Notes: a model not told the origin generated them from the sequence alone. A DNA stretch of 64,000 nt from Chitinophagaceae bacterium (GCA_004028795.1 SAIW01000012.1:1-64000), one strand, 5' to 3'. Counted from the stretch's first letter, positions 18,766-28,114 are shown. Program-made: numbers and translations.

Positions 18766-19893
18766 CTATTTTTTGGGTGTATTAAATGATGATGTGTCAC
18801 GATAAAAAAGGCCAGACGTTGTTGTAACAAATGCATTCTTGCCAACTTTATTAATACCTGTAATTTGATTTGTCTGTAAACCATCATTATCAAGTTCAAC
18901 AAAATTTAAGTTGTTTCCATTTAATGTCACTTTCCAAATTTGCGATTGAAAATATGCATAAACGTCAGCATTAATATTTTGGAAAGTAAATAGCCCATAA
19001 TAAGAGTCTACATTATTTGCAAATACACTCCAGGTTTCACCAAAATCGCTTGAAAGAATGATACTCGTAGTTAAACCTGAAGTATAAATTGCCAACAAAT
19101 AGTTATTTAAAGTAAATATTTGAATAACTCTTCCGCCAATATTTGCAATTGGCCCAACCCCAAATGCTTTTACATTTCCCATTGTATCAACTCTGAAAAA
19201 TTGATCTGATAAAGTGATAAAAAATTTATTGAAATAACTGAAAGACCAATAATTCCCAAATTCAAAACCATGAGTCGATGCAGGTGGAATCAAACTAATA
19301 TCCTTTGAAGAGCCAAATTGTATTGAATACTGTATTCCAAATGTTGTATCTACTCTAACCAAATTACATTTAGCAATTTTATTAGGGAAGTCAATTTCAT
19401 ATGGGGCTAAAAAATAGCGATTGTTGACAATTGAATAACCAGCTCCAATATTTGCAAGAGGATAACCTTTTATTGCTGTATTAGAACTTGAATAATTAGG
19501 AGTTAAATAAAATCCACCATAATTAGAGGTTGGAATAAACGTTGAGAAAACACGTAAATGGTTGGAGTCGGTTGGCGTAACCCCAAATTTTTGTGAAATA
19601 GAAGGAGGTAATAGTGTTCCATAAACAATACCACCTCCATTTAAATACCCGCCGTAATTGGATAATAAAGAAGTGTTTAAATGGTTTGTGTTAATCAAAG
19701 TCCCAACCTGTTTGTTGTATATTACTAAAGTTGAATCATCTGTTGCTACCGATGAAAGTATGATTTTATTGTTTCCCCAAATTGATGAATCATAAGACCA
19801 AGAATGAGTTATCGGTACCAGTTGAATATTTGTAACAGTTTTTTTACATGCAATTACAAACGCAAGTAAAGCGATAATAATAATTGGTCTCAT
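18766..19893 (-). CDS. Predicted lipoprotein with an Asp-box (BNR-like) repeat
   Basis: The 375-residue protein begins with a lipoprotein signal (MRPIIIIALLAFVIACKK, Cys16). The body is beta-rich with many Ser, Asn and Tyr, and contains SSDFGETW, which matches the Asp-box SxDxGxTW of sialidase or sortilin-type propellers. Only one clear Asp-box is visible, so the propeller call is tentative. It would sit in the outer or inner membrane facing the periplasm or surface. Neighbours give no clue: SprT-like on the other side and sucC upstream, each with its own gap. Codon use looks like that of the neighbours. Confidence 0.7.
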   Translation of the reverse strand: MRPIIIIALLAFVIACKKTVTNIQLVPITHSWSYDSSIWGNNKIILSSVATDDSTLVIYNKQVGTLINTNHLNTSLLSNYGGYLNGGGIVYGTLLPPSISQKFGVTPTDSNHLRVFSTFIPTSNYGGFYLTPNYSSSNTAIKGYPLANIGAGYSIVNNRYFLAPYEIDFPNKIAKCNLVRVDTTFGIQYSIQFGSSKDISLIPPASTHGFEFGNYWSFSYFNKFFITLSDQFFRVDTMGNVKAFGVGPIANIGGRVIQIFTLNNYLLAIYTSGLTTSIILSSDFGETWSVFANNVDSYYGLFTFQNINADVYAYFQSQIWKVTLNGNNLNFVELDNDGLQTNQITGINKVGKNAFVTTTSGLFYRDTSSFNTPKK

Positions 19894-20072
19894 TATTTTA
19901 TACCATTTGAGCTTTAGATAAGAAAATTAATTAAAATATTTGTGTATGAAATCAAAAATTTGTTAAAGCCACAATTTAAAAGAATCAAATAAATAAAAAT
20001 TTAGGGCTTTCATGATGAGCAAATAGAGGCATGACAATGAGATTCTTAATCAAGTGCCGAATAGCCATAAAA

Positions 20073-20097
20073 AAGCCGCTAACACTGTTAGCGGCTT
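20073..20097 (-). terminator. Intrinsic terminator of sucC
   Basis: A perfect 12-bp stem AAGCCGCTAACA / TGTTAGCGGCTT lies 20 bases after the sucC stop. On the minus strand it is followed by a run of T (GGCTTTTTTATGG). Confidence 0.9.
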
Positions 20098-20117
20098 CAT
20101 TTATAATTTATCATTGC

Positions 20118-21329
20118 TTAAGCAACTGCTTTCTTCACTAAGTCTGCAGCCTCACTTAATTGTATAGCAGACTGTACTTTCAATCCGCTTTCATCAATTA
20201 ATTTTTTTGCTTCTGCAGCATTGGTTCCCTGTAAACGTACAATAATAGGTATATTGATATTTCCTAATTTATTATAAGCTTCAATAACACCGGCAGCTAC
20301 ACGGTCGCAACGTACAATACCACCGAAAATGTTTATTAAAATGGCTTTTACGTTAGGGTCTTTCATAATAATTCTGAAACCCGCTTCAACAGTTTGTGCA
20401 TTGGCAGTACCACCTACGTCTAAGAAATTGGCAGGCTCACCACCGCTTAATTTAATCATATCCATAGTAGCCATTGCCAAACCGGCACCGTTTACCATAC
20501 AACCTACGTTACCATCTAATTTTACAAAGTTTAAATTGTATTGTCCGGCTTCTACTTCAGTAGGGTCTTCTTCAGTAATATCACGTAAAGCAGCAATATC
20601 AGGCTTTCTCATTAAAGCATTATCGTCAATATTCATCTTACAATCAACTGCAATAATTTTTTCATCGCTTGTTTTAAACAAAGGGTTTATTTCCAACATA
20701 GAACAATCCAATCCAACATAAGCGTTGTATAAATTGGTTACGAATTTTACGCAGTTCTTAAATGCTTCACCGCTTAAACCTAAGTTGAAAGCAATTTTTC
20801 TTGCCTGGAAACCTTGTAAGCCACCACCGGGGTGTACCCACTCTTTAAAAATTTTATCAGGTGTATTATGTGCTACTTCTTCAATATCCATACCGCCTTC
20901 GGTAGAATACATAATTACGTTTTGACCTTTAGAACGGTCTAATAAAATTGATAAATAAAATTCTTTTTGTTTGTTCGGTCCATCATAATAAACATCTTGT
21001 GCAACCAACACCTTGTTTACTTTTTTACCTGCTGGCCCTGTTTGAATGGTAACCAATGTACCACCTAAAATGCCCTTAGCAAAACTGCTGATGTCTTCTA
21101 CACTTTTACCAACCTTTACACCGTTTAAACCCGTTTCGTTAATCTTTCCTTTACCGCGACCGCCGGCATGTATCTGAGCTTTAACAACTGCAAAGCTGTT
21201 ATTGGTTTGCGTTTTAATTTGTCTGTAAGCTTCTTCCGCAGCCATAACTGTGTCAACTGCAATACCTTCCTGTACAGGAACATTGTATTTTTTAAGCAAT
21301 TCTTTAGCTTGATACTCGTGTAAATTCAT
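20118..21329 (-). CDS. sucC: Succinyl-CoA synthetase (ADP-forming) subunit beta
   Basis: SucC is the ATP-grasp subunit that, with SucD, interconverts succinyl-CoA and succinate with phosphorylation of ADP in the citric acid cycle. The 403 residues start MNLHEYQAKELLKKYNVPVQ, the family signature. They contain KAQIHAGGRGKGK, the LEINPL nucleotide site, NGAGLAMATMD and the phosphate-loop region NIFGGIVRCDRVA. Length is slightly above that of E. coli SucC (388). sucD is not adjacent. It is a single-gene unit with its own terminator. Confidence 0.96.
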   Translation of the reverse strand: MNLHEYQAKELLKKYNVPVQEGIAVDTVMAAEEAYRQIKTQTNNSFAVVKAQIHAGGRGKGKINETGLNGVKVGKSVEDISSFAKGILGGTLVTIQTGPAGKKVNKVLVAQDVYYDGPNKQKEFYLSILLDRSKGQNVIMYSTEGGMDIEEVAHNTPDKIFKEWVHPGGGLQGFQARKIAFNLGLSGEAFKNCVKFVTNLYNAYVGLDCSMLEINPLFKTSDEKIIAVDCKMNIDDNALMRKPDIAALRDITEEDPTEVEAGQYNLNFVKLDGNVGCMVNGAGLAMATMDMIKLSGGEPANFLDVGGTANAQTVEAGFRIIMKDPNVKAILINIFGGIVRCDRVAAGVIEAYNKLGNINIPIIVRLQGTNAAEAKKLIDESGLKVQSAIQLSEAADLVKKAVA

Positions 21330-21479
21330 GGATGATTTTTTAAAGTGCGGCGAAGATAAGCCAACAATTTATGCAGGTTAAAAATTTTTGTTTTCGGGAA
21401 AAAATGGTGTCGTTGCATGTCGATACACGTATTTTGATTAGTTTGCGTTCAATCAAAAAGAAACTCCAAAAAATTATTT

Positions 21480-22022
21480 ATGAAAAAAACATTTATTGCA
21501 ATCGCAGCATTAGTGCTATCAGCAGGCATTTATTCGTTTGCCCCAAAAAATTATGCTGATGTTTTTAAAGTTGATGTAGCTAAAAGTAAAGTTGACTGGA
21601 ACGGCTCTGCAGCAGACCATTATCATGGTGGTACTGTAGCAATAAAAGCCGGTGAAGTTTGGGTTGATGGTGGAAAAGTTACCGGCGGTAAATTCACTTT
21701 CGATTTAACTACAATTAAAACTGCTGAAAACATTGACAGATTAGAAGGTCATTTAAAAAGCCCTGATTTCTTTGATGTAGCTAAGTTCGGTGAAGCTACT
21801 TACGAAATAACTTCTGTAAAATATACAACTGATAATACTGCTGATGTTGACGGTAAATTAACTATAAAAGGTGCTGCTGTACCTGTAAAATTAACCGCAA
21901 AAATCCGTGGTTTAAAAGATGGAAAATTATTTGTTGAATCAACTTTCAGTTTAGATCCAGGACCATTAGCATTTAAAGTGGCTGGTATTGATATTGCAGT
22001 GCATTTATTTGCAGCTAAATAG
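21480..22022 (+). CDS. YceI family periplasmic lipocalin-like protein
   Basis: The 180 residues begin with a signal peptide (cut near GIYSFAPKN). The mature part is the YceI beta-barrel that binds long polyisoprenoid chains: VDVAKSKVDWNGSAA, GGKFTFDLTTIKTAE, LEGHLKSPDFFDVAKFGEATYEITSV and DGKLTIKGAAVPVKLTAKI. The physiological role of such proteins is uncertain. It stands alone with an intrinsic terminator 42 bases after the stop. The upstream gap is shared with divergent sucC. Confidence 0.92.
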   Translation: MKKTFIAIAALVLSAGIYSFAPKNYADVFKVDVAKSKVDWNGSAADHYHGGTVAIKAGEVWVDGGKVTGGKFTFDLTTIKTAENIDRLEGHLKSPDFFDVAKFGEATYEITSVKYTTDNTADVDGKLTIKGAAVPVKLTAKIRGLKDGKLFVESTFSLDPGPLAFKVAGIDIAVHLFAAK

Positions 22023-22063
22023 TTGGTTGTTAGGTTTTGTTGCAGAACACTCATTGAGGAAAG

Positions 22064-22095
22064 ACCCTGCTTTTTTTAAGCGGGGTTTTTATTTT
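22064..22095 (+). terminator. Intrinsic terminator of the YceI gene
   Basis: The stem ACCCTGC / GCGGGGT (one T-G pair) with a T-rich loop is followed by TTTTTATTTT. It lies 42 bases past the stop codon. Confidence 0.75.
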
Positions 22096-22114
22096 AGTTC
22101 ATATAATTTGTTAT

Positions 22115-22185
22115 GTCATTTCGGGATTGCCCAATGAGAAATTTTTATAGTTATAAGATTTCTCGGCACGAACCTTCGAAATGAC
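22115..22185. repeat. Dispersed palindromic repeat family A, copy 3 (shortened)
   Basis: It begins GTCATTTCGGGATTGCCCAA and ends GGCACGAACCTTCGAAATGAC. Compared with the full copies, the GGTTCTTG part of the left arm is missing, and the middle has drifted. It lies between the YceI terminator and the second TonB receptor. Confidence 0.8.
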
Positions 22186-22226
22186 GATAAATAAGATTGA
22201 TTAGCAGTTTACTTTAAATTGCAATC

Positions 22227-24260
22227 GTGAAATTTATTATTGTTATTCTTTATCTACCTATTGTTTCTTTTGCCCAGGTTGATATAACTGCAAAAGATAC
22301 TGCAACAGTTATTGTACAGGCTTTTCTTTCAGATAAAAAATGGAAAGATGTTCCGGCTGCCGTTGCTGTTATATCAAACAAACAATTAAATGCGTTAAGC
22401 AGTAACAACTTATTACCTGCTTTTAATAATATAACAGGTGTTAAAATGGAAGAAAGAAGCCCGGGTAGTTACCGGTTAGCTATTCGTGGCAGTAGTTTGC
22501 GTTCACCATTTGGCATAAGAAATGTGAAAGTGTATTACAATAATATTCCGTTAACAGATGGTGGCGGAAATACTTATCTCAACTTACTTTCCCTGCAACA
22601 AATAAATAACGCAGAAATTTTAAAGGGTGTTGCAAGTAGTATGTATGGTGCAGGAACGGGTGGCGTTGTTTTATTAATGAATGAATTGAAAACAGCACAA
22701 CAAAAAGAAACTCATTTTTTATTCAATATTAATGGCGGAAACTTTGGTTTGTTTCAGGAAGATGCAGCTTATCAATCTGAAAATAAAAAGTTCTCTTATC
22801 AGGTATTACAATCGCATCAGCAAAGTGATGGATACAGGCAACAATCAGCATTAAGAAAAGATGTTGTGCAGTGGAACGGGCAGGTTTATTTAAACAGACA
22901 AAATATTAATGCTACTGTTTTTTATACAGATTTATTTTATCAAACGCCGGGTGGGTTAACATTGGCTCAAATGCAGGCCAATCCTCAATCTGCAAGGTTA
23001 GCAACAGCCACATTACCAAGTGCTGTTCAACAAAAAACAGCTATTTATAATAAAACATTTTTTGCAGGAATTCATCATCAATACAATATCAATCAATACT
23101 TCAACACACAAACAATAGTATCGTATAATCATACTCAATTCACCAACCCTTTTATTACTAACTACGAAGAACGGAATGAAAACAATTTTTCAGTAAACGG
23201 TAAGCTTATTTATAAAAAGAAAAATTTTCAATGGGTTAACGGCATTGAGTGGTTAAACAATCATTCTTTTATTGATGATTACGGAAATAAAAGCGGTGTA
23301 AAAGACACAGTTCAGTCTAAAGACAATTTATTTGCAGCACAATGGTTTGCTTTTACACAAATGCAGGTTTCATTTAATAAGTTCTCTGTACAAATCGGAA
23401 CAAGCATTAATCAGCAATTATTCAAATACAAACGATTGACTGATGCAACTCAAAAAGATTTTTCAAATGCCAACAGCAATATTGTTGCTGCACCAAGAGT
23501 TTCTTTTTTATATGAGTTGACAAAATCAATATCGCTGTATAGCCTTGCTGCTAAAGGGTTTTCGCCGCCTTCATTGGCTGAAGTACATCCTTCGGATGGA
23601 TTATTTCATTCAGAACTACAACCGGAATACGGCTGGAATTATGAAGCAGGCATAAAAGGTTCTGCTTTGCAACGTCAACTATTATTTGATGTTTCCTTCT
23701 ATTATTTTCAATTGCAAAATGCTATTATAAGAAGAAACAATGCAGCAGGGGCAGAGTATTTTGTAAATGCGGGCAATACTGTAGAAAAAGGCATTGAAAT
23801 TTTCCTGCAATATCAAAAGCGTTTTGCCTCATCTTCATTTATTCAATCATGCACTATCAATAACAGTTATAGCTATCAACCCTATTATTTTTCTAATTAT
23901 GTACAAGGTTCTAATAATTATTCTGGCAATAGTGTTACCGGTGTTCCGAAGCATATTTGGGTAATGGGATTAGCATTAGCATTTAAACATCAATTTTCAT
24001 TTAACATTAACTTAAATAATACATCTTCTATTGCTTTAAATGATGCCAACGATGAATTTTCTAATAGTTATCATTTACTGCAAGCCAGGCTGGAAAAGGC
24101 TTTTAGCTTAAAAAAATTAAAAGGATCTTTCTATGTTATTGGTGACAATTTATTGAATGAACAATACAGTTTGGGCAACGATATTAATGCAGCAGCGAGA
24201 AGGTATTATAACCCATCAGCAACAATTAACGGAAGTATCGGTTGTAAAATTGAATTATAG
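22227..24260 (+). CDS. TonB-dependent outer membrane receptor (GTG start)
   Basis: The 677-residue receptor begins with a GTG codon; no better ATG precedes the signal peptide (MKFIIVILYLPIVSFAQ). The plug domain (about 35-150) has VAVISNKQLNALSSNNLLPA, MEERSPGSYRLAIRGSSLRS, YYNNIPLTDGGGNTYLN and MYGAGTGGVVLL. The barrel follows and ends NPSATINGSIGCKIEL. There is no N-terminal carboxypeptidase-like domain, unlike the receptor at 1382. PSLAEVHPSDGLFHSELQPEYGWNYEAG matches the FecA/FhuA-like half-barrel. Substrate unknown. It converges on the DUF4846 gene with one base between stops. Confidence 0.9.
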   Translation: MKFIIVILYLPIVSFAQVDITAKDTATVIVQAFLSDKKWKDVPAAVAVISNKQLNALSSNNLLPAFNNITGVKMEERSPGSYRLAIRGSSLRSPFGIRNVKVYYNNIPLTDGGGNTYLNLLSLQQINNAEILKGVASSMYGAGTGGVVLLMNELKTAQQKETHFLFNINGGNFGLFQEDAAYQSENKKFSYQVLQSHQQSDGYRQQSALRKDVVQWNGQVYLNRQNINATVFYTDLFYQTPGGLTLAQMQANPQSARLATATLPSAVQQKTAIYNKTFFAGIHHQYNINQYFNTQTIVSYNHTQFTNPFITNYEERNENNFSVNGKLIYKKKNFQWVNGIEWLNNHSFIDDYGNKSGVKDTVQSKDNLFAAQWFAFTQMQVSFNKFSVQIGTSINQQLFKYKRLTDATQKDFSNANSNIVAAPRVSFLYELTKSISLYSLAAKGFSPPSLAEVHPSDGLFHSELQPEYGWNYEAGIKGSALQRQLLFDVSFYYFQLQNAIIRRNNAAGAEYFVNAGNTVEKGIEIFLQYQKRFASSSFIQSCTINNSYSYQPYYFSNYVQGSNNYSGNSVTGVPKHIWVMGLALAFKHQFSFNINLNNTSSIALNDANDEFSNSYHLLQARLEKAFSLKKLKGSFYVIGDNLLNEQYSLGNDINAAARRYYNPSATINGSIGCKIEL

Positions 24261-24261
24261 C

Positions 24262-25038
24262 TTACCAGGTTTTTAATTGATTGGTATAAAAAATCCATTG
24301 TGGTGTTTGAATTATACTACTTTCTTTAACACTATACCAAGGACTTAGTGATGGGTTACTGAAATTTTGTAATAGATGAATGTCCTGTGCAGGCATATAA
24401 CTTTGAGCCAACATATAAACTTTTTCTCCGTTTTTGTTTTCAGCAAGATCAACAACAATTACTGCATGACCCGGAAAACCGCCTTTAATTAAAACATCGC
24501 CAATGCTAATTTCAGTAAAGTTGCTCTTTGCTTTTAATTGTTGATTAAGTGAATAACTTCCGCAGGCAGCAAATACTTTATTTAAATACTTATCAAATGC
24601 AACTCTGTCAGCATTTGCAGGGCACTGGTAAACAGTTTTATCGTTATCTCTAAAAACAATTTTATCAAGTTGATGCGTTGCATATAAATACTCTGCTCTT
24701 AATCTCATAACTGCATCTGCACATTGTTGTAAGTCAGATTTTCCAACAGGCATATCAATCACAGCAAATTGTGCCTGTTGATAGGGCTTCAAACTTCCAT
24801 CATACAAATGCACATGTCTGTCTTTCTTTAAAGGCAATTTTCTTAGCCAGTTTCCAAAAGAATTTTCAGTGGCATATTTTCTTTCAAACCCTTTTGGTGC
24901 GGGTATTTCAGCTACTGACTTGTAAGCATTTTCAGTGTTCACATTCACAATTTCATTATCAATATTTTTCTTTTCAGTAATTGTATTGCAGTTAAAAAAT
25001 AATGCAGCTATAAAAATTGAAGCAGTTGTATGACGCAT
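24262..25038 (-). CDS. DUF4846 domain lipoprotein
   Basis: From the Met at 25038 the protein is 258 residues and begins with a lipoprotein-like signal (MRHTTASIFIAALFFNC). An upstream in-frame ATG at 25086 would add 16 residues before that signal, so the later start is preferred. The body matches DUF4846: GFERKYATENSFGNWLRKLP, HLYDGSLKPYQQAQFAVIDM, MRLRAEYLYAT, GGFPGHAVIVVDLAEN and LAQSYMPAQDIHLLQN. The GHA motif and the fold suggest a papain/NlpC-like hydrolase, but that is inference. It is divergent from the response regulator gene. Confidence 0.85.
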   Translation of the reverse strand: MRHTTASIFIAALFFNCNTITEKKNIDNEIVNVNTENAYKSVAEIPAPKGFERKYATENSFGNWLRKLPLKKDRHVHLYDGSLKPYQQAQFAVIDMPVGKSDLQQCADAVMRLRAEYLYATHQLDKIVFRDNDKTVYQCPANADRVAFDKYLNKVFAACGSYSLNQQLKAKSNFTEISIGDVLIKGGFPGHAVIVVDLAENKNGEKVYMLAQSYMPAQDIHLLQNFSNPSLSPWYSVKESSIIQTPQWIFYTNQLKTW

Positions 25039-25097
25039 ATCTTTATTTTTGATAGCTGCTATGATGCAGCCTATTTTGGTTTCCATAAAAAAAGTAT

Positions 25098-26258
25098 ATG
25101 CCTCATATTTTAATTGTAGACGATGAACGTGCCATTAGAAATGTTTTAAAAGATATTTTAGGCAATGAAGGATATAAAGTTGAAGAAGCCGCTGATGGTG
25201 AAGATGCATTGAAAAAATTTTCAGCAACAACTTACGATTTGGTTTTATGCGATATTAAAATGCCCAAATTAGATGGCATTGAGTTTTTGCAAAAGGCAAC
25301 AGAAATTAACCCTGATGTTCCCGTTATAATGATTAGCGGTCACGGTAATATTGAAACGGCTGTTGATGCTGTTAAGAAAGGTGCGTTTGATTATATTGCC
25401 AAACCACCGGACTTAAACAGGCTGTTGATTACCATTCGCAATGCAATGGACAGAGGCAGCTTGGTTAAAGAAACCAAAGTGTTGAAACGCAAAGCCACAA
25501 AGACTCAGGAGATAATTGGTGAAAGTGAAGCCATCAAAAAAATTAAAGCAACCATAGATAAAGTAGCACCTACTGATGCCAGAGTTTTAGTTACCGGAGA
25601 AAATGGAAGCGGTAAAGAATTGGTTGCCCGTTGGCTGCATGAAAAAAGTGAAAGAAGCAGTAATGCCATTGTTGAAGTGAATTGTGCAGCTATCCCGTCA
25701 GAATTAATTGAGAGTGAATTGTTCGGGCATGAAAAAGGCTCTTTTACTTCTGCCGTTAAACAACGTATCGGTAAGTTTGAGCAGGCCAATGGTGGAACAC
25801 TTTTCTTAGATGAAATAGGCGACATGAGCTTGAGTGCACAGGCAAAAGTGTTACGTGCTTTACAGGAAGGAAAAATAACCAGAGTAGGCGGAGATAAAGA
25901 GATTAATGTTGATGTTAGAGTGGTTGCTGCTACTAATAAAGATTTATTGAAGGAAGTAGAGGCAAAGAATTTCAGACTGGATTTATATCACAGGTTGGGG
26001 GTTATTTTAATTCATGTACCGTCTTTAAATGAAAGAAGAGACGATATACCGCTGTTGGTAAATCATTTTTTAGAAGCAGTAGCACAAGAGTATAACCAGG
26101 CAGTAAAAGTAATAGAACCTGCTGCTGTAAAGGCATTACAGCAACATAACTGGACGGGTAATATTCGCGAATTGAGAAACGTGGTTGAAAGGTTAGTGAT
26201 TCTTTCTGGCAAAACAATTACAGCAGAAGATGTAAAAAATTACGTTTTGCCGAAATAG
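25098..26258 (+). CDS. Sigma-54-type response regulator (REC-AAA+) lacking a DNA-binding domain
   Basis: The 386 residues contain a receiver domain (1-120; acidic pocket DDE at 8-10, phospho-acceptor Asp52, Lys102) and a sigma-54 AAA+ domain (about 138-370). The AAA+ domain has Walker A GENGSGKE (167-174), ESELFGHEKG, Walker B TLFLDEIGDM and the arginine-finger region. The sigma-54 contact loop, normally GAFTGA, reads GSFTSA (214-219). The protein ends at LSGKTITAEDVKNYVLPK, where NtrC proteins continue into a Fis-type HTH. Such shortened forms are common in Bacteroidota. No partner kinase is adjacent. Confidence 0.9.
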   Translation: MPHILIVDDERAIRNVLKDILGNEGYKVEEAADGEDALKKFSATTYDLVLCDIKMPKLDGIEFLQKATEINPDVPVIMISGHGNIETAVDAVKKGAFDYIAKPPDLNRLLITIRNAMDRGSLVKETKVLKRKATKTQEIIGESEAIKKIKATIDKVAPTDARVLVTGENGSGKELVARWLHEKSERSSNAIVEVNCAAIPSELIESELFGHEKGSFTSAVKQRIGKFEQANGGTLFLDEIGDMSLSAQAKVLRALQEGKITRVGGDKEINVDVRVVAATNKDLLKEVEAKNFRLDLYHRLGVILIHVPSLNERRDDIPLLVNHFLEAVAQEYNQAVKVIEPAAVKALQQHNWTGNIRELRNVVERLVILSGKTITAEDVKNYVLPK

Positions 26259-26355
26259 CTTCTATTTCTTTTAACATTTAGTTTGTAATAATTCAATAAC
26301 AAACAATACTTACAGCATAACATTGCAAAAATTATTTAATAACTAAACAGAAATT

Positions 26356-27906
26356 ATGGGCTGGCTTTTATTTATAATAGGTACAATAGGTTGGCATATC
26401 GGCATATATGGTATGTTTAAAAAAATAGGTATTGATGCCTGGAAAGCATTCATTCCGTTTTATAACACATGGTTAATTGTTGAAAAATGTAAAATTAAAA
26501 AAGCATGGTTCTGGTTGCAGTTAATTCCTATTGCAGGGCAATTTATAACCATATGGATTACTATTATTTTCATAATGCACTTTGGAAAGTTTAATGTTAT
26601 TCATCATACATTGGTAGTATTCTTTCCTTTTGTTTATTTTCCTTATCTCGGGTTTTCAAAAGATGTAAAATGGATTGATGAGAAAGGGTTTAAGTTGTAT
26701 AAAAAGCCTGCTTCAAGAGAATGGGTTGATGCTGCGGTGTTTGCTGTGGTAGCTGCAACCATCATCAGAACATTTGTTTTTGAAGCTTACGTTATTCCAA
26801 CAGGTAGTATGGAAAAGACATTAATGGTACACGATTTTCTGTTTGTAAGTAAAATGACTTATGGTGCACGTATTCCCACAACACCTTTATCATTTCCTTT
26901 CGTACATAACACAATGCCTGGCAGCGAAACAACACCATCTTATTTAAAGTGGTTGCAACTGCCTTATAAACGTACTGTTGGTTTTAAAGAAGTGCAAAGA
27001 AATGATGTAGTGGTGTTCAATTTCCCGGCAGGTGATACCATTATAAATTTACCCGGCTTTGGTTCTGCACGCCCTTATTATGATATTTTATATGATAGAG
27101 AACCAAATGTAATTCAGGAAAATGGGGGTGTTAGATTTAATGGTGATAGAGAAAAGTTGAAAAATTATTATGATAATAAAATTCTTGTTCATCCATATGA
27201 TAAAACTGATAATTATATAAAACGTTGTGTAGCAGTAGGAGGAGATACTATTCAAGTTATTGATGGGTATTTGTATGTAAACGGGAGCAAAGCTTTTATG
27301 GCTCCTGCCTCTCAAAGTGATTATTTAATAAAAACTAATGGAAATAAAATTGATTTTACATCTATAGCTTCAGAACTGAATTTGAGTGAAGAAGAAGCAA
27401 TTGCTGTTAATCAAAGTTTTGCTATTGATAGTACTTATAACGGTACTTTTACAGCTTCGGCAATTGAACAAATAAGAAAGATTCCTATTGTTAAAGATGT
27501 AAAAGTTATTCATATTAGAACATTGCCGGGTTCATTATTTCCTTACTCTGAAAATACTAAATTCTGGACTGCTGACGACTACGGTAAATTATACATTCCA
27601 AAAAAAGGAGCAACTGTAACGCTTTCAAAAGACAATATTGATATTTATCGCAGGCTTATTAAAAATTATGAAGGCCATACATTAGAAGAAAAAGGCACTG
27701 AATTTATTATTGATGGAAAATCAACCAATCAATATACGTTCAAATACAATTATTATTGGATGATGGGAGATAACAGACATAACAGTCAGGATAGCCGCTT
27801 CTGGGGCTTTGTTCCCGAAACACATATTGTTGGCAGTGCTTCATTAATATGGTTTAGTTGGGAAGGTGGCCCGCGTTGGAAAAGAATGTTCAGAACTATT
27901 AAATAG
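26356..27906 (+). CDS. lepB: Signal peptidase I, enlarged Bacteroidota form
   Basis: LepB cleaves signal peptides from exported proteins at the inner membrane. The 516-residue protein has an N-terminal membrane part with about three helices (1-20, 52-75, 83-100) and one more at 123-143 just before the active site. The catalytic serine is Ser151 (PTGSMEKTL) and the general base Lys289 (NYIKRCVAVGGD). Box E is GDNRHNSQDSRFWGFVPE. The spacing of 138 residues between Ser and Lys is far more than the 55 in E. coli LepB, and a further segment of about 130 residues lies before box E. An intrinsic terminator follows. Confidence 0.93.
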   Translation: MGWLLFIIGTIGWHIGIYGMFKKIGIDAWKAFIPFYNTWLIVEKCKIKKAWFWLQLIPIAGQFITIWITIIFIMHFGKFNVIHHTLVVFFPFVYFPYLGFSKDVKWIDEKGFKLYKKPASREWVDAAVFAVVAATIIRTFVFEAYVIPTGSMEKTLMVHDFLFVSKMTYGARIPTTPLSFPFVHNTMPGSETTPSYLKWLQLPYKRTVGFKEVQRNDVVVFNFPAGDTIINLPGFGSARPYYDILYDREPNVIQENGGVRFNGDREKLKNYYDNKILVHPYDKTDNYIKRCVAVGGDTIQVIDGYLYVNGSKAFMAPASQSDYLIKTNGNKIDFTSIASELNLSEEEAIAVNQSFAIDSTYNGTFTASAIEQIRKIPIVKDVKVIHIRTLPGSLFPYSENTKFWTADDYGKLYIPKKGATVTLSKDNIDIYRRLIKNYEGHTLEEKGTEFIIDGKSTNQYTFKYNYYWMMGDNRHNSQDSRFWGFVPETHIVGSASLIWFSWEGGPRWKRMFRTIK

Positions 27907-27923
27907 TTTTTTCAATATTTTTG

Positions 27924-27957
27924 AAAGTCCTCGCAGCATTTGTGAGGACTTTTTTGT
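27924..27957 (+). terminator. Intrinsic terminator of lepB
   Basis: The 9-bp stem AAAGTCCTC / GAGGACTTT with an 11-base loop is followed by TTTTGTTTT. It begins 18 bases after the lepB stop codon. Confidence 0.88.
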
Positions 27958-27983
27958 TTTAAGTAATGAAATGATTATTTATT

Positions 27984-28068
27984 CGTCATTTCGAGATTGG
28001 GTTCTTGCCCAACGAGAAATCTCGTAATAATTAAAATGAGATTTCTCGGCACGAACCTCGAAATGACG
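27984..28068. repeat. Dispersed palindromic repeat family A, copy 4 (best preserved)
   Basis: Outer arms CGTCATTTCGAG and CTCGAAATGACG are perfect inverted repeats of 12 bp. Inner arms CGAGAAATCTCG and GAGATTTCTCG form a second stem, and TTGGG/CCCAA a third. The whole can fold as a multi-arm cruciform. It lies between the lepB terminator and cdd. Confidence 0.88.
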
Positions 28069-28114
28069 ATAGATACTAATCAACAACTTAAAGCGTTTTA
28101 TAATAAATGATTTG

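Noticed and set aside
21371-21559. A 62-codon open frame between sucC and the YceI gene
   Set aside because: It overlaps the YceI start in another frame and covers the likely promoter region of a divergent pair.
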